From contig JAJYDF010000001.1 of the NCBI GenBank assembly GCA_021777765.1, positions 77,151-141,150 on the forward strand: a stretch of 64,000 nucleotides of DNA. Direction: 5' to 3'. The position numbers were made by a program, and so were the translations under genes. Shown piece after piece: positions 36,479 to 45,040 of this stretch. The DNA comes from Pseudomonadota bacterium (lineage in GTDB: Bacteria; Pseudomonadota; Gammaproteobacteria; DASZBR01). Positions within the stretch are counted from its first letter, which is position 1, and each line of letters opens with the position of its first letter. The notes under the pieces were generated by a model. It was not told where the DNA came from, did not search any database, and saw only the letters and a program-made list of their open reading frames with translations.

Positions 36479-37498
36479 TTAAACAAATTCATCAAAATTA
36501 ATAGTGGAGCCTTTACCAATAGCGTGATAATTTTTATCTAACCACTCTTCCGCAACTTCACGTCCTTTATCACGCAGTTTAGTTAAAAATGCCCAATTAG
36601 GATTTAATTTACTGGCAACAGAATATTCTTCCATCATTTTATCTGCGCGGATGGAATGAATGTTCATCTTTTTAACTTGATCTTTAAATTCATCTTTAAT
36701 CCAGCCTTTATCTAATAAATTGCTGATAAAATGAATCACACGTAATTCACGTAATAAAGAGGAATTAAAACTGATTTCATTGACACGGTTGAGAATTTCG
36801 CTGGTGTCTTGTGGAATTTTATGACGGGCAATGGGATTTATATGAACAATAACAATATCTCGCACATTAGTTTCATAAATTAATGGATAAATCGCCGGAT
36901 TTCCTAAATAACCCCCATCCCAAAAAAAGTCATTACCTATTTGCACCGCTTGAAATAAATGGGGTAATGCAGATGATGCTAAAATGGCTTGCAACGAAAT
37001 TTCACCATCTTGAAATATTTTTATTTTTCCTGTTCGCACATTAGTCGCACAAATAAATAATTTTACGCATTTAATTTCACTGAATTGCTCAAAATCGATC
37101 ATCTCGCTTAATATATCTTTAACAGGATTAAAATTAGCCGGATTAAATTGATAAGGCGATAAAAAATGACTAAATAATTCAAAAATAAAATAAGAAGTGG
37201 AATGAGTGACATCAAGATTTAATAATACATCAAGAGGCGTTTCTCTGACTGGGCTAAATATTTTTCCATAACCACTCATTCTCCGCCAAAATTTATCGAG
37301 TAGTTCACGTGCCTCGTCATTACCACCTTGATGCAAACCTTGTGCAACAACTGCTGCATTCATTGCACCAGCACTGGTGGCTGAAATACCTTCAAAAGCA
37401 ATGCGATGATCTTCTAATAATTTATCTAAAACGCCCCAGGTAAAGGCGCCATGAGCGCCACCACCTTGTAAAGCCATATTCACTTTTTTGATTTTCAT
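36479..37498 (-). CDS. Patatin-like phospholipase
   Basis: The 339-residue protein has the patatin plan: oxyanion loop ALQGGGAHGAFTWGVLD (about 9-25), the nucleophile Ser42 in SATSAGAMNA and Asp195 in FFWDGGYLGNP, forming the Ser-Asp dyad. The nucleophile elbow reads A-T-S-A-G where G-x-S-x-G is usual, a variant also present in a proteobacterial subfamily. No signal peptide is seen. Patatin lipases are used as effectors by Legionella (VipD and others), but this one lacks an extra domain and may be a housekeeping lipid hydrolase. It is followed upstream by the permease gene on the same strand. Confidence 0.92.
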   Translation of the reverse strand: MKIKKVNMALQGGGAHGAFTWGVLDKLLEDHRIAFEGISATSAGAMNAAVVAQGLHQGGNDEARELLDKFWRRMSGYGKIFSPVRETPLDVLLNLDVTHSTSYFIFELFSHFLSPYQFNPANFNPVKDILSEMIDFEQFSEIKCVKLFICATNVRTGKIKIFQDGEISLQAILASSALPHLFQAVQIGNDFFWDGGYLGNPAIYPLIYETNVRDIVIVHINPIARHKIPQDTSEILNRVNEISFNSSLLRELRVIHFISNLLDKGWIKDEFKDQVKKMNIHSIRADKMMEEYSVASKLNPNWAFLTKLRDKGREVAEEWLDKNYHAIGKGSTINFDEFV

Positions 37499-37534
37499 TG
37501 CCGCATCCGTGAGGCTGTTTTTAAAAAAGTGCGT

Positions 37535-39094
37535 TTAATCTATCGCTAGAAACGCACCAAAAATATAAGTTGTTAAAGATAACAATGCCAAACAAATAAC
37601 GCTTTCTGTTGAATTAAAAAAGTTTTGGCCTAAGGTAGGATTATCACCAGCGTAAGCAATTAAACTAATGCCAATAATATAATAAATGAGCCAAGAAGCT
37701 CCTTTTAATGCTTTCATAAAACCTTTGTAATGATAAGTATGATATTCGTAATAAAAATAGAAACATAATCCTGGCAGAATTAATACCAACATTTCACCGG
37801 TTAATGGCCATTTTGCGTAAAACAATAATACCGACAAAATAAATAATAAAATCGGTGCAAATATTTTGCCAAAGGGCACAATAAATTGATGTTTTGCGTG
37901 AAGAATAGCGGGATTTTTTTTGCGATGAGCAATTGTAATGATTGGCGCAGGTAAATAAGAAAATAAATGCATCACTGAAATAACTGCAACTAATTCAAAC
38001 CAGCCCTTAAATAATACTAAGAAAATAAATCCTACTAGAGTACAAAGCACAATAGCATTCCGCGGATTATTAAATTCAGGATGTAATTTACTTAAAAAAG
38101 CAGGTAAATGTTTTTCATGTGATAAGGAATACAACACACGTGAACTAGATGCTAAAAATGCAGCACCGCAAACGCCTGGAGAAATAACAGAACCAATATA
38201 AACCGTGGTTACCATGATTTGTATATTTGCGGCAATTAATAAATCAACATATGGTGAACGGTAATTAATACTTGCCCAACCTTGCGCTAATTTTGTGGGG
38301 TCAATGCTACCGATAAATACTAACTGTAATAATATGTAAATGACTAACGCAAATAAAATACTGGTTATTACAGCAATGGGTAATTGTGTTTTGGGTGATC
38401 TAATTTCTTCTGAAAATGTTAATGGTGATTGAAATCCATTAAATGACATAACAACGCCACAAGTTACAATACTCGTGAGCACAGCTTTAAAACCAAATGG
38501 CATAAATTGATGCAAATTGCTGCCAAAATTTTGAGAATGTAAACCGTTATAGGTTAAACAAATAATGGTTAAAATCGGCACAATAATTTTTAATACGGTG
38601 AAGAAATTATTAAAGCGAATAAAAAATTGTACGCTCCAATAATTGATATACATAAATATCAGCATTAATAAAATAGCAAATGATAAACCGGGTAAAGTAA
38701 GATTATGGGTTGTCACATTATAAATGTGCGCAAATTCAGGATTCAGTTGACTTAAATATTGCGCAATACTTTGTGCTTCTATGGGTGGGACTGCAACGAT
38801 ACTCAACCAATTAATCCATGAGGTTAAAAAACCGCAAAAGCGGCCATGGGTGAGATGTGAATAGTATCCGATACCACCGGCGGATGGATGAGCGCTACCA
38901 ATTTCAATGTAGAATAAACCTACCAGCAAGGCTACAAATGCACCAAGCACCCAAGAGATGACAGAAGCAGGACCAGCTAGCATAGCAATTTTCTGAGTGC
39001 CGAGTAGCCAGCCAGAACCAATAATTGCAGTGACACCAGTCATGGTCAGAGAGAATGTAGATATATTTTTCTTAAAGTTAACAGTCTGTTCCAT
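37535..39094 (-). CDS. APC-family amino acid permease
   Basis: The 519-residue protein has about 12-14 membrane helices. It opens with STFSLTMTGVTAIIGSGWLLG, the conserved first APC helix with the unwound GSG substrate site. Further typical segments are SAGGIGYYSHLTHGRFCGFL and the sixth-helix region FNGFQSPLTFSEEIRSPK. It probably imports amino acids, which fits an amino-acid-fed intracellular bacterium. The specific substrate cannot be told. It lies 36 bases upstream of the patatin gene and may be cotranscribed with it. Confidence 0.92.
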   Translation of the reverse strand: MEQTVNFKKNISTFSLTMTGVTAIIGSGWLLGTQKIAMLAGPASVISWVLGAFVALLVGLFYIEIGSAHPSAGGIGYYSHLTHGRFCGFLTSWINWLSIVAVPPIEAQSIAQYLSQLNPEFAHIYNVTTHNLTLPGLSFAILLMLIFMYINYWSVQFFIRFNNFFTVLKIIVPILTIICLTYNGLHSQNFGSNLHQFMPFGFKAVLTSIVTCGVVMSFNGFQSPLTFSEEIRSPKTQLPIAVITSILFALVIYILLQLVFIGSIDPTKLAQGWASINYRSPYVDLLIAANIQIMVTTVYIGSVISPGVCGAAFLASSSRVLYSLSHEKHLPAFLSKLHPEFNNPRNAIVLCTLVGFIFLVLFKGWFELVAVISVMHLFSYLPAPIITIAHRKKNPAILHAKHQFIVPFGKIFAPILLFILSVLLFYAKWPLTGEMLVLILPGLCFYFYYEYHTYHYKGFMKALKGASWLIYYIIGISLIAYAGDNPTLGQNFFNSTESVICLALLSLTTYIFGAFLAID

Positions 39095-39494
39095 TGATAA
39101 TCCTTAGATAAATTATGCGATGCAAGGACAGTAGTAATAGCAGAGTCAAGCGGGACCTACTAATGGCAGCCATACATAATAGTATAAAAATAATGATTTG
39201 CCTATGAGGAAATAGGATGTTGTGGTTGTGCGGCGCAGCTAAATACGTGGGTGATTGGTTTGGGCTGGTCGTCTATAACAACTGTAATAATGTGTTTCTA
39301 ATATTACCTAATTCCATATTAAATCATCTGCATTTTATCAATTAATCTTTTTAATGAGATGATCAGGAGCAGGCATTGTTAATTGATATGTTTGATGTTC
39401 TTTAGTAACAATTTTTTGATCGAATTTAAAAATGGTATCTCGTTTTAATATGTGTATTCATTTAATTTTTACTCTGAATATATTTTAAGGGAAA
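39095..39494. other. Gene-free stretch between the permease and mscL
   Basis: About 400 bases. I see no supportable gene or RNA. On the minus strand a short protein-like reading (39338-39461) exists only if one base of an A-run is removed, which is too weak to annotate. Confidence 0.5.
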
Positions 39495-39875
39495 TTATTT
39501 TTCTATATTTTGTTTTAATAAGTCACGGATTTCTGTGAGTAATAATTCTTGAGTGCTAGGAGGGGTTGGTTGCGCTTCTTCTTTTTTGTGAATCATGTTT
39601 ATGAGTTTAATAAATAAAAATATTGAAAATGCTATTAAAGTGAAGTCAATAACGGATTGTAAAAATGCGCCCCATTTAATAACAGCATGTCCCACTGTAA
39701 TCGTTTTTGCGGTGATATCAATGCCTCCAAGAATTAATCCTAGTACTGGCATGATAATGCCATCGACTAAGGAGGAAATGATTTTGCCAAATGCGCCACC
39801 GATAATAACACCCACTGCTAAATCGATGACATTACCACGCATGGCAAATGCTTTAAATTCACTGAAAAAACTCAT
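39495..39875 (-). CDS. mscL: Large-conductance mechanosensitive channel
   Basis: The start is placed at ATG 39875 ([20 protein letters not shown]) because aaggag stands nine bases before it; a longer frame to 39896 is not family-like. The 126-residue product has the two MscL helices (about 14-45 and 70-100) with the pore segment [21 protein letters not shown] charged C-terminal helix follows. MscL opens under membrane tension during osmotic downshock. The protein is somewhat shorter than the 136 residues of E. coli but complete. Confidence 0.95.
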   Translation of the reverse strand: MSFFSEFKAFAMRGNVIDLAVGVIIGGAFGKIISSLVDGIIMPVLGLILGGIDITAKTITVGHAVIKWGAFLQSVIDFTLIAFSIFLFIKLINMIHKKEEAQPTPPSTQELLLTEIRDLLKQNIEK

Positions 39876-40013
39876 ACTAACGCTCCTTGTTAACAATCAT
39901 AAATAATAATTAATTTCCTCTTTGTTAGAGAAAGAGAGGGATGAAATTATGCTGAATTGTTGGTTAATCAGTCAAATATATTTTTATTTTATGATCAGTG
40001 ATAAATAAGTTAA

Positions 40014-40044
40014 GAAAAAAGAGGCGAAATTATACGCCTCTTTT
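40014..40044 (-). terminator. Intrinsic terminator
   Basis: On the minus strand the stem GAGGCG/CGCCTC (40021-40026 with 40035-40040) is followed by a T-run (plus-strand gaaaaaa), making a standard intrinsic terminator for the 958-residue gene. The plus side also has ttttat, so it may act both ways. Confidence 0.8.
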
Positions 40045-40080
40045 ATATGGTTTAGTAATGATCACTTTATTAATAAATTA

Positions 40081-42957
40081 CTATTTAACTCGATTTTGTT
40101 GACTAGGGTTGTTAATAATTTTTTCTTGAATAAATTCAGGAATTACCCGTTCATAAAAATGCTGAGTGCTATCATATCGTGTAAATCCACGAGATTGTGA
40201 TGCTGTCACGAATAGATCTAAAGTTTCTAATAATTGTTCGGCTTTATTTATAAAAATTTTCTTGGATATTAAGCCAAGTGCAATATCAATTTTCTCTATT
40301 GCACTCGCCACAGTTTTAGGAATGTTTATTTCATGCGCTACATTAGCAGTATCTTCATATACTGCATAATCGTTAGCAAATAAACTTAACTCATAGGGGG
40401 CCTTTCCTGCTTCAGTGATTGCTCCTGTTAATAAACGATCCTTTAATAATTCTAAAATAATTTCAGCATTTTCTTCAGATAGATATCTAATCTGATTACG
40501 AATGGCCTCATAATTTGGTAATGGTTCAGATTTTGGTCTTGCTGATGCGAAGAAACAGCATAGGCTACTAAAAAATCCACCGGAACTTTGATTATTGCTT
40601 GTTGTAGTGGGGCGCCTTGGAGAGTCATTATTAATTGATAGAGTTTGACGTGGGCTTTCATGTATAAAATTTGTTGCAGATGGAGCGTTATTTTTTTTCC
40701 CTACATTGTTTGACTCCGTAGACTGTTTTTGTCTTTCAGTTTCTTCTGCGCGACGTTTTTCTTCCTCACGTCTTTGTCTTTCGCTTTCTTCGGCGCGACG
40801 TTTTTCCTCTTCCCGTCTTTGTCTTTCAGTTTCTTCAGCACGACGTTTTTCTTCTGCACGTTTTTGTCTTTCAGATTCATCTGCGATACGTTTTTCTTCC
40901 TCACGTCTTTGTCTTTCGCTTTCTTCAGCGCGACGTATTTGTTCTTCCCGTCTTTGTTTTTCGATTTCAACGCGGCGATTTTCAGCTTCGCTTTGCTGTC
41001 TTTCCAATTCAACGCGTTTATTTTCTTCTTCTTCAGCGAGGAGTTTTAGTTTTGCTTCAAGTTGTTGTGTCTTCAGAAGCTCTGCATTGAAATCTATTAA
41101 TGGAGGGGTGTGAGGAGAGTTTGAGCGTGTTGTCGGTGTCAGTGATCCAGTAGGCGATTGCAATTCTGAATTATTATTATCTGCATTATTAGGATTTATT
41201 GCGGCGGCTGCATCAATCGCTATTTTTACACTGGAACCCAAAATACTCGAGCCACCACTACTGCCAACGCTTCCGCATGAATTAACTGATGATTCCTCAT
41301 CACTCATTTGTTCTTTAACAGATTGAGGTTCAGAAGGTGTAGTTAATGTGAATTGAGTTGGTTTGGCTGATGATAAGAATTTATCAAAAGCAGCTTTCGC
41401 ATTTTTATATTCATCTTTGAATATATTTAACGCATCCATTAAGGATTGGATTCGTTTTCTATCTTGAGCTTTTTTTATCTCTTTGCGTGTTTCTTTTGTT
41501 TTTGCAGAGAATTTATCAATAACCGCAAAAAGTTCCTTTAATTTTGCACGAGAGTCAGTATCATTGCTTGTTAACTTCTGAATTAATAATTTTTCACCTT
41601 CTAAATCGCTAATGCGTTTTTTTAACTGGGCATTAGTTTGAGATTTTATCTGCAGAAATAATTGTAATTCTTCATACTCTGTTAAGCATTGTTTAAAAGT
41701 GATTTTTTCTTCACAGGCTAATTCAGAAATTTTGCACTGTTGGGTAATGCTCACAATTTTGTCGTGAAATGCTTGTGCTGATTTGATAAGGCGTTTGGCG
41801 GGTTTCTTCAGGTCGGATTCGATACCTTTAAATTGATCTTTCTTTAAGGTTAAATCTTTAATTTTATGTTTTAGAGCCTCAAGATATAAGTTAGTGAGTG
41901 TGTTGTCATCTTTAAGGACAATATCGAAATCTTGTTGTTCATTACGTCTCAACAGCGGTGTATTTTGATCAATTTTGTTTTCATCATCTTTCAATAATGA
42001 ACGTGCTGCGCTACCTGCTTCTTTGACGATATCTAGTGCTTTGCCTGGAGCGCTGGCCACACTCTGAGTAGCTTGTTTTGTAAGATTTTTAAATTGTTTA
42101 AAAGTATTGAATAGTCCTGATGCATTTTTGGTTTTCGGTTTTTTTAATGTGGTTTTTTTGTGCTCAACTTTTTTATCTGTTGAATCTTTTTTATCATTTT
42201 TAGATTTGACATCACTTTTGTCTTTCTTATCTTTCTTTGTTTTCTTTTCGCTGCTATCAGCTGCAGGAGAAGCGAGAGATGATGAAGAAGTTGATTTTGT
42301 CGGTGATTTAGGCGCAACTGCTAACAGGGTATCAAGTGCGGATTTAAACTTTTCACATTCTAGAAAACTCTCTTCGAGTTTCTTTGAACGTTCTGCATAA
42401 TTTTTAGCATTGGCATTATTCAATTGATTTAACGCGTCAATGAAGTCTTTTACTTTTTTACGTAGATTTTCAACCCCAGGCCTTCTATGTTCGCGTTCTG
42501 TTATATTCTTACTATCTTTAATTGCCGCAAAGTCTTGTTCAATTTGATAATATATTTTGATGAAATTACTGAATTTTTCTGCACGTTCAATCTTTTCTTG
42601 TAAGTGATGTTCATCTGGAGTTACAGGTGCATTTTTTATAATGTAATAACTCAATTCATCAACACAATTAATAAAATGTTGTTGAATGGCTTTAAAATAT
42701 AAAAAAGCATCATAATGATGTTGATGAAGTTTAAGCTTCTGAGCGACTAATAATTTTTCATGTTCACACAAAACGCTTGCAATAGAAATGTAATCTTTAT
42801 GTATTTGTTGGGAATAACTTTGTAATTCATTTAATTCAGCAGAGTGTGAATTTTCGCCATCATAATGCTTTAAAATAAAATTTAAATATTTGAGGTAGTC
42901 TTGAGGTGTGTAAGTAAATTTTAGATTGGTTGTTAACGCAGTAACTTGTATTCCCAT
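40081..42957 (-). CDS. Large coiled-coil protein with 15-residue charged repeats, effector-like
   Basis: The 958-residue protein has no signal peptide or membrane segment. Residues about 1-215 are helical. Residues about 215-290 form a Lys/Asp/Ser low-complexity stretch (KKDKKDKSDVKSKNDKKDS). Residues about 340-545 are coiled coil. A Ser-rich linker (about 545-620) leads to a dense Arg/Glu/Lys helix with about five 15-residue repeats of the type RRAEESERQRREEEK (about 670-745). The last 140 residues are a compact helical domain. I do not recognise any catalytic family. A PmrA box lies 55-74 bases upstream and an intrinsic terminator follows. By architecture it resembles Legionellales coiled-coil effectors; the target is unknown. 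Confidence 0.78.
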   Translation of the reverse strand: MGIQVTALTTNLKFTYTPQDYLKYLNFILKHYDGENSHSAELNELQSYSQQIHKDYISIASVLCEHEKLLVAQKLKLHQHHYDAFLYFKAIQQHFINCVDELSYYIIKNAPVTPDEHHLQEKIERAEKFSNFIKIYYQIEQDFAAIKDSKNITEREHRRPGVENLRKKVKDFIDALNQLNNANAKNYAERSKKLEESFLECEKFKSALDTLLAVAPKSPTKSTSSSSLASPAADSSEKKTKKDKKDKSDVKSKNDKKDSTDKKVEHKKTTLKKPKTKNASGLFNTFKQFKNLTKQATQSVASAPGKALDIVKEAGSAARSLLKDDENKIDQNTPLLRRNEQQDFDIVLKDDNTLTNLYLEALKHKIKDLTLKKDQFKGIESDLKKPAKRLIKSAQAFHDKIVSITQQCKISELACEEKITFKQCLTEYEELQLFLQIKSQTNAQLKKRISDLEGEKLLIQKLTSNDTDSRAKLKELFAVIDKFSAKTKETRKEIKKAQDRKRIQSLMDALNIFKDEYKNAKAAFDKFLSSAKPTQFTLTTPSEPQSVKEQMSDEESSVNSCGSVGSSGGSSILGSSVKIAIDAAAAINPNNADNNNSELQSPTGSLTPTTRSNSPHTPPLIDFNAELLKTQQLEAKLKLLAEEEENKRVELERQQSEAENRRVEIEKQRREEQIRRAEESERQRREEEKRIADESERQKRAEEKRRAEETERQRREEEKRRAEESERQRREEEKRRAEETERQKQSTESNNVGKKNNAPSATNFIHESPRQTLSINNDSPRRPTTTSNNQSSGGFFSSLCCFFASARPKSEPLPNYEAIRNQIRYLSEENAEIILELLKDRLLTGAITEAGKAPYELSLFANDYAVYEDTANVAHEINIPKTVASAIEKIDIALGLISKKIFINKAEQLLETLDLFVTASQSRGFTRYDSTQHFYERVIPEFIQEKIINNPSQQNRVK
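40716..40945 (-). repeat. 45-bp tandem coding repeat
   Basis: About five in-frame units of 45 bases encode 15-residue blocks of the form RRAEE(S/T)ERQRREEEK. Units differ mainly in silent changes and Ser/Thr swaps. The blocks probably form a rigid single alpha-helix of alternating charges. Confidence 0.85.
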
Positions 42958-43011
42958 GAATATACCTATTTTTCTATTATAAAAATTTAAGAGTCATTAT
43001 GGTATCAATGA

Positions 43012-43031
43012 TACCTTAAGCTATTATTAAC
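43012..43031 (-). promoter_or_regulatory. Candidate PmrA box upstream of the 958-residue gene
   Basis: On the minus strand the site reads GTTAATAAT-AG-CTTAAGGTA, with TTAA cores 11 bases apart and most positions matching the PmrA tandem half-sites. It lies 55-74 bases before the start at 42957. It overlaps by four bases a perfect 15-base palindrome, ggtatcaatgatacc (43001-43015). Confidence 0.55.
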
Positions 43032-43094
43032 GGGATGTAATTTTTGTCAACAATTTCTCTGTGTATGACAAAAAATAAATTCCACGTTGTTTTT

Positions 43095-43140
43095 CCTTCT
43101 CACCTTCGCGAAAGAAGGTGTCACTTCGTTACGGATGAGA
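43095..43140 (+). repeat. Degenerate copy of the intergenic hairpin repeat
   Basis: The copy has ccttctcacc-ttcg-cgaaagaagg as a decayed stem and a tail gtgtcacttcgttacggatgaga. It separates the two PmrA-type boxes of the divergent loci. Confidence 0.65.
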
Positions 43141-43178
43141 ATGGTTAAAAAGAGTTTTCATTAATTTTTTTGTGATCT

Positions 43179-43198
43179 CTTAATATTCAGTTAAGAAA
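43179..43198 (+). promoter_or_regulatory. Candidate PmrA box upstream of the SNF2 locus
   Basis: The site reads CTTAATATT-CA-GTTAAGAAA. The first half is exact and the TTAA cores are 11 bases apart. It lies about 150 bases upstream of the first start of the broken SNF2 gene; a TATAAT follows at 43222-43227. Confidence 0.55.
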
Positions 43199-43331
43199 TC
43201 CCCTCTACTATACCCACTCTTTATAATAAGGGTTGAAGTCAACTCATCTCAAAATGAGCATGCTAATGAGATTATTAAGATGGAATTACATATTACTTAT
43301 ACATAAGAATAGAACTCTCATCTAATTGACA

Positions 43332-43739
43332 ATGAACCGACGAGTGGAATTTATGAGTTTTCCAGAATTTGATTTATTAGAAGAAATAGCAAATACAATA
43401 CAACAACCAACTCAACCCAGTGATGACATAGATTGGGATGGTTTATCAGTATGGTTAAGTAGTGATTCACCCCATCTTTCAGCTAACAACAATGTAGTTA
43501 AAGGTCCTGGTCAACCACCGTCGCGCGAAATGCTGGAGCAACACATACAAGGTTCCATTCAGAATACATCGGTTCAAATAAAAAATTTAGTCATCAAAGT
43601 TCTATTTGATATTAGTCAAGATTCAAATCAGCGAGATGCATTGCGGAAATATAAAGGGCATTGGGTATTACCAATATCTCAAGAATTATTTTTTGATATA
43701 CTCAATGTTATTTCAACACAAATGAAGCAACTGTCTTAG
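43332..43739 (+). CDS. N-terminal fragment of the SNF2 locus
   Basis: This fragment of about 135 residues is hydrophilic, with PQSEL-like acidic and proline segments (PTQPSDDIDWDGLSVWLSSD) and a helical end. No family is recognised. It could start at 43332 or at ATG 43353, which has a better ribosome site (gtggaa). Its stop is followed in the same frame by the next fragment without a ribosome site, so it probably is not an independent gene. Confidence 0.5.
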   Translation: MNRRVEFMSFPEFDLLEEIANTIQQPTQPSDDIDWDGLSVWLSSDSPHLSANNNVVKGPGQPPSREMLEQHIQGSIQNTSVQIKNLVIKVLFDISQDSNQRDALRKYKGHWVLPISQELFFDILNVISTQMKQLS

Positions 43740-43751
43740 AATCCTTTAATT

Positions 43752-44279
43752 ATGGAACTGTTAAAGAATAATTCGTATTACACGCCGCTGATACATTTAT
43801 TTGAATCGTTTAAAATATTTCCGCAGACAAATCAATCAAAAGAGCAAGTCTTAGAAAACTTATCTAAAACTATGCAAGAATCATCAGTGCTAACAGCCGA
43901 TCCGTTAATTGGAAAATTGGTAGATGTAGCGCTAAATAATCGTGAATATTCATTGCAAATCATTCGCAACGCATTACCAGTTTATAATTTAGATGCTGTC
44001 ATATTGGCGTTATATCAGCCACAAAGTATTTTTAGTACAAAAACACCCATACTTGATTTATCTTCCCATCACTCGATGAGCGATATTGATTTAAATACTA
44101 CCTATCAATTTTTTAGACTATTTTCTGATGAATTAATCGCGCTCGTTAAACAACATATTCCTCAACAATTTACACCCCAAATTGCACAAATATTGCAGGA
44201 TTATCAATCTTTGCAATGTAAAGTGGCTACCCCTGTGTTTTTTGCAGCAGTTAGGTCAAGTTGTGCTGAAACATGTTAA
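43752..44279 (+). CDS. Second fragment of the SNF2 locus
   Basis: The frame is the same as that of the first fragment and encodes up to 175 residues, helical and unrecognised. The last dozen residues (AAVRSSCAETC) are out of the ancestral frame after the T-run at 44238-44243. No ribosome site precedes its ATG. Confidence 0.45.
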   Translation: MELLKNNSYYTPLIHLFESFKIFPQTNQSKEQVLENLSKTMQESSVLTADPLIGKLVDVALNNREYSLQIIRNALPVYNLDAVILALYQPQSIFSTKTPILDLSSHHSMSDIDLNTTYQFFRLFSDELIALVKQHIPQQFTPQIAQILQDYQSLQCKVATPVFFAAVRSSCAETC

Positions 44280-45012
44280 AAAAATACCGCAACAACAAGA
44301 GATGATGTGGAATGAAGTGGCAAATATTCTTAAAAATTTTATTGAACGATATCATATATCTGTTGAATTAAATAATACCAATTTCTTCATTAAATTTGCC
44401 AATCAATTGTTGTATGAGCCTCATTATGAGAATGTACTAAAAATTGAAGCGATAATTAATAATGCTTTAATTAATAATAAAGCCACTTTAATCGCAAAGA
44501 CCAAACCAATTACGGCTGATATTGATGTATTACAAGCGCTTTACACCCTTCAGCATCGTTTGTCTGATACGAATTTTATTCATGATCAAGCGAATAATAC
44601 CGCTGAATTTTCTATAGTATATTTAAAAGCACCTCAATCAGTAACAATATCAGAAAACAAAGTTAAGTGTTTTGTTTTACAAATTCAGGTAGAAAATAAC
44701 TCTGGCATCACATTATTTAAACCATTAATGACTCCAATAGTGGTGGATGAAAAACGTGACAGTCAATTTAAGATGCTCTGTCATTCAGCGCTGAGCAATA
44801 CTCAACAGATATCGGGTGTCATGTTAGATGTTAAACAGTTAAGGGCTTTATTTGTAGATTTGAAAACACATAAAGATGTTTTGGTATTGTTTGAAGATCA
44901 AAATAGTGAAAGTGAGAGCAAGAAAAAGCAGAAGTCTGACCGCATAGAATATTTGACGACGTTATCGCAAATCAATAAAGCTAATTTATTAAAATTTATT
45001 AAAATTTATTAG
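44182..45012 (+). CDS. Third fragment of the SNF2 locus
   Basis: The meaningful sequence begins near 44244 (LQQLGQVVLKHVKKIPQQQE). It continues through a mixed alpha/beta region to LLKFIKIY, where the 10-base duplication introduces a stop. The nominal ATG at 44182 lies in the shifted frame of the preceding fragment and is unlikely to be used. Confidence 0.45.
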   Translation: MHKYCRIINLCNVKWLPLCFLQQLGQVVLKHVKKIPQQQEMMWNEVANILKNFIERYHISVELNNTNFFIKFANQLLYEPHYENVLKIEAIINNALINNKATLIAKTKPITADIDVLQALYTLQHRLSDTNFIHDQANNTAEFSIVYLKAPQSVTISENKVKCFVLQIQVENNSGITLFKPLMTPIVVDEKRDSQFKMLCHSALSNTQQISGVMLDVKQLRALFVDLKTHKDVLVLFEDQNSESESKKKQKSDRIEYLTTLSQINKANLLKFIKIY

Positions 45013-45040
45013 GAATTATGAAAAGATCAATTTTTCTGAT

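Noticed and set aside
39338..39461. Possible 38-residue minus-strand peptide between the permease and mscL
   Set aside because: It needs removal of one base from an A-run and has no recognisable family; too weak to annotate.
40716..40945. CRISPR-like array
   Set aside because: The repeats are contiguous, in-frame 45-base coding units without spacers; no cas genes are present and no other array was seen in the window.
40706..41113. Long plus-strand frames opposite the coiled-coil gene (Ser/Phe-rich)
   Set aside because: They mirror the 45-base Arg/Glu repeats on the real coding strand; composition and lack of a ribosome site mark them as shadows.
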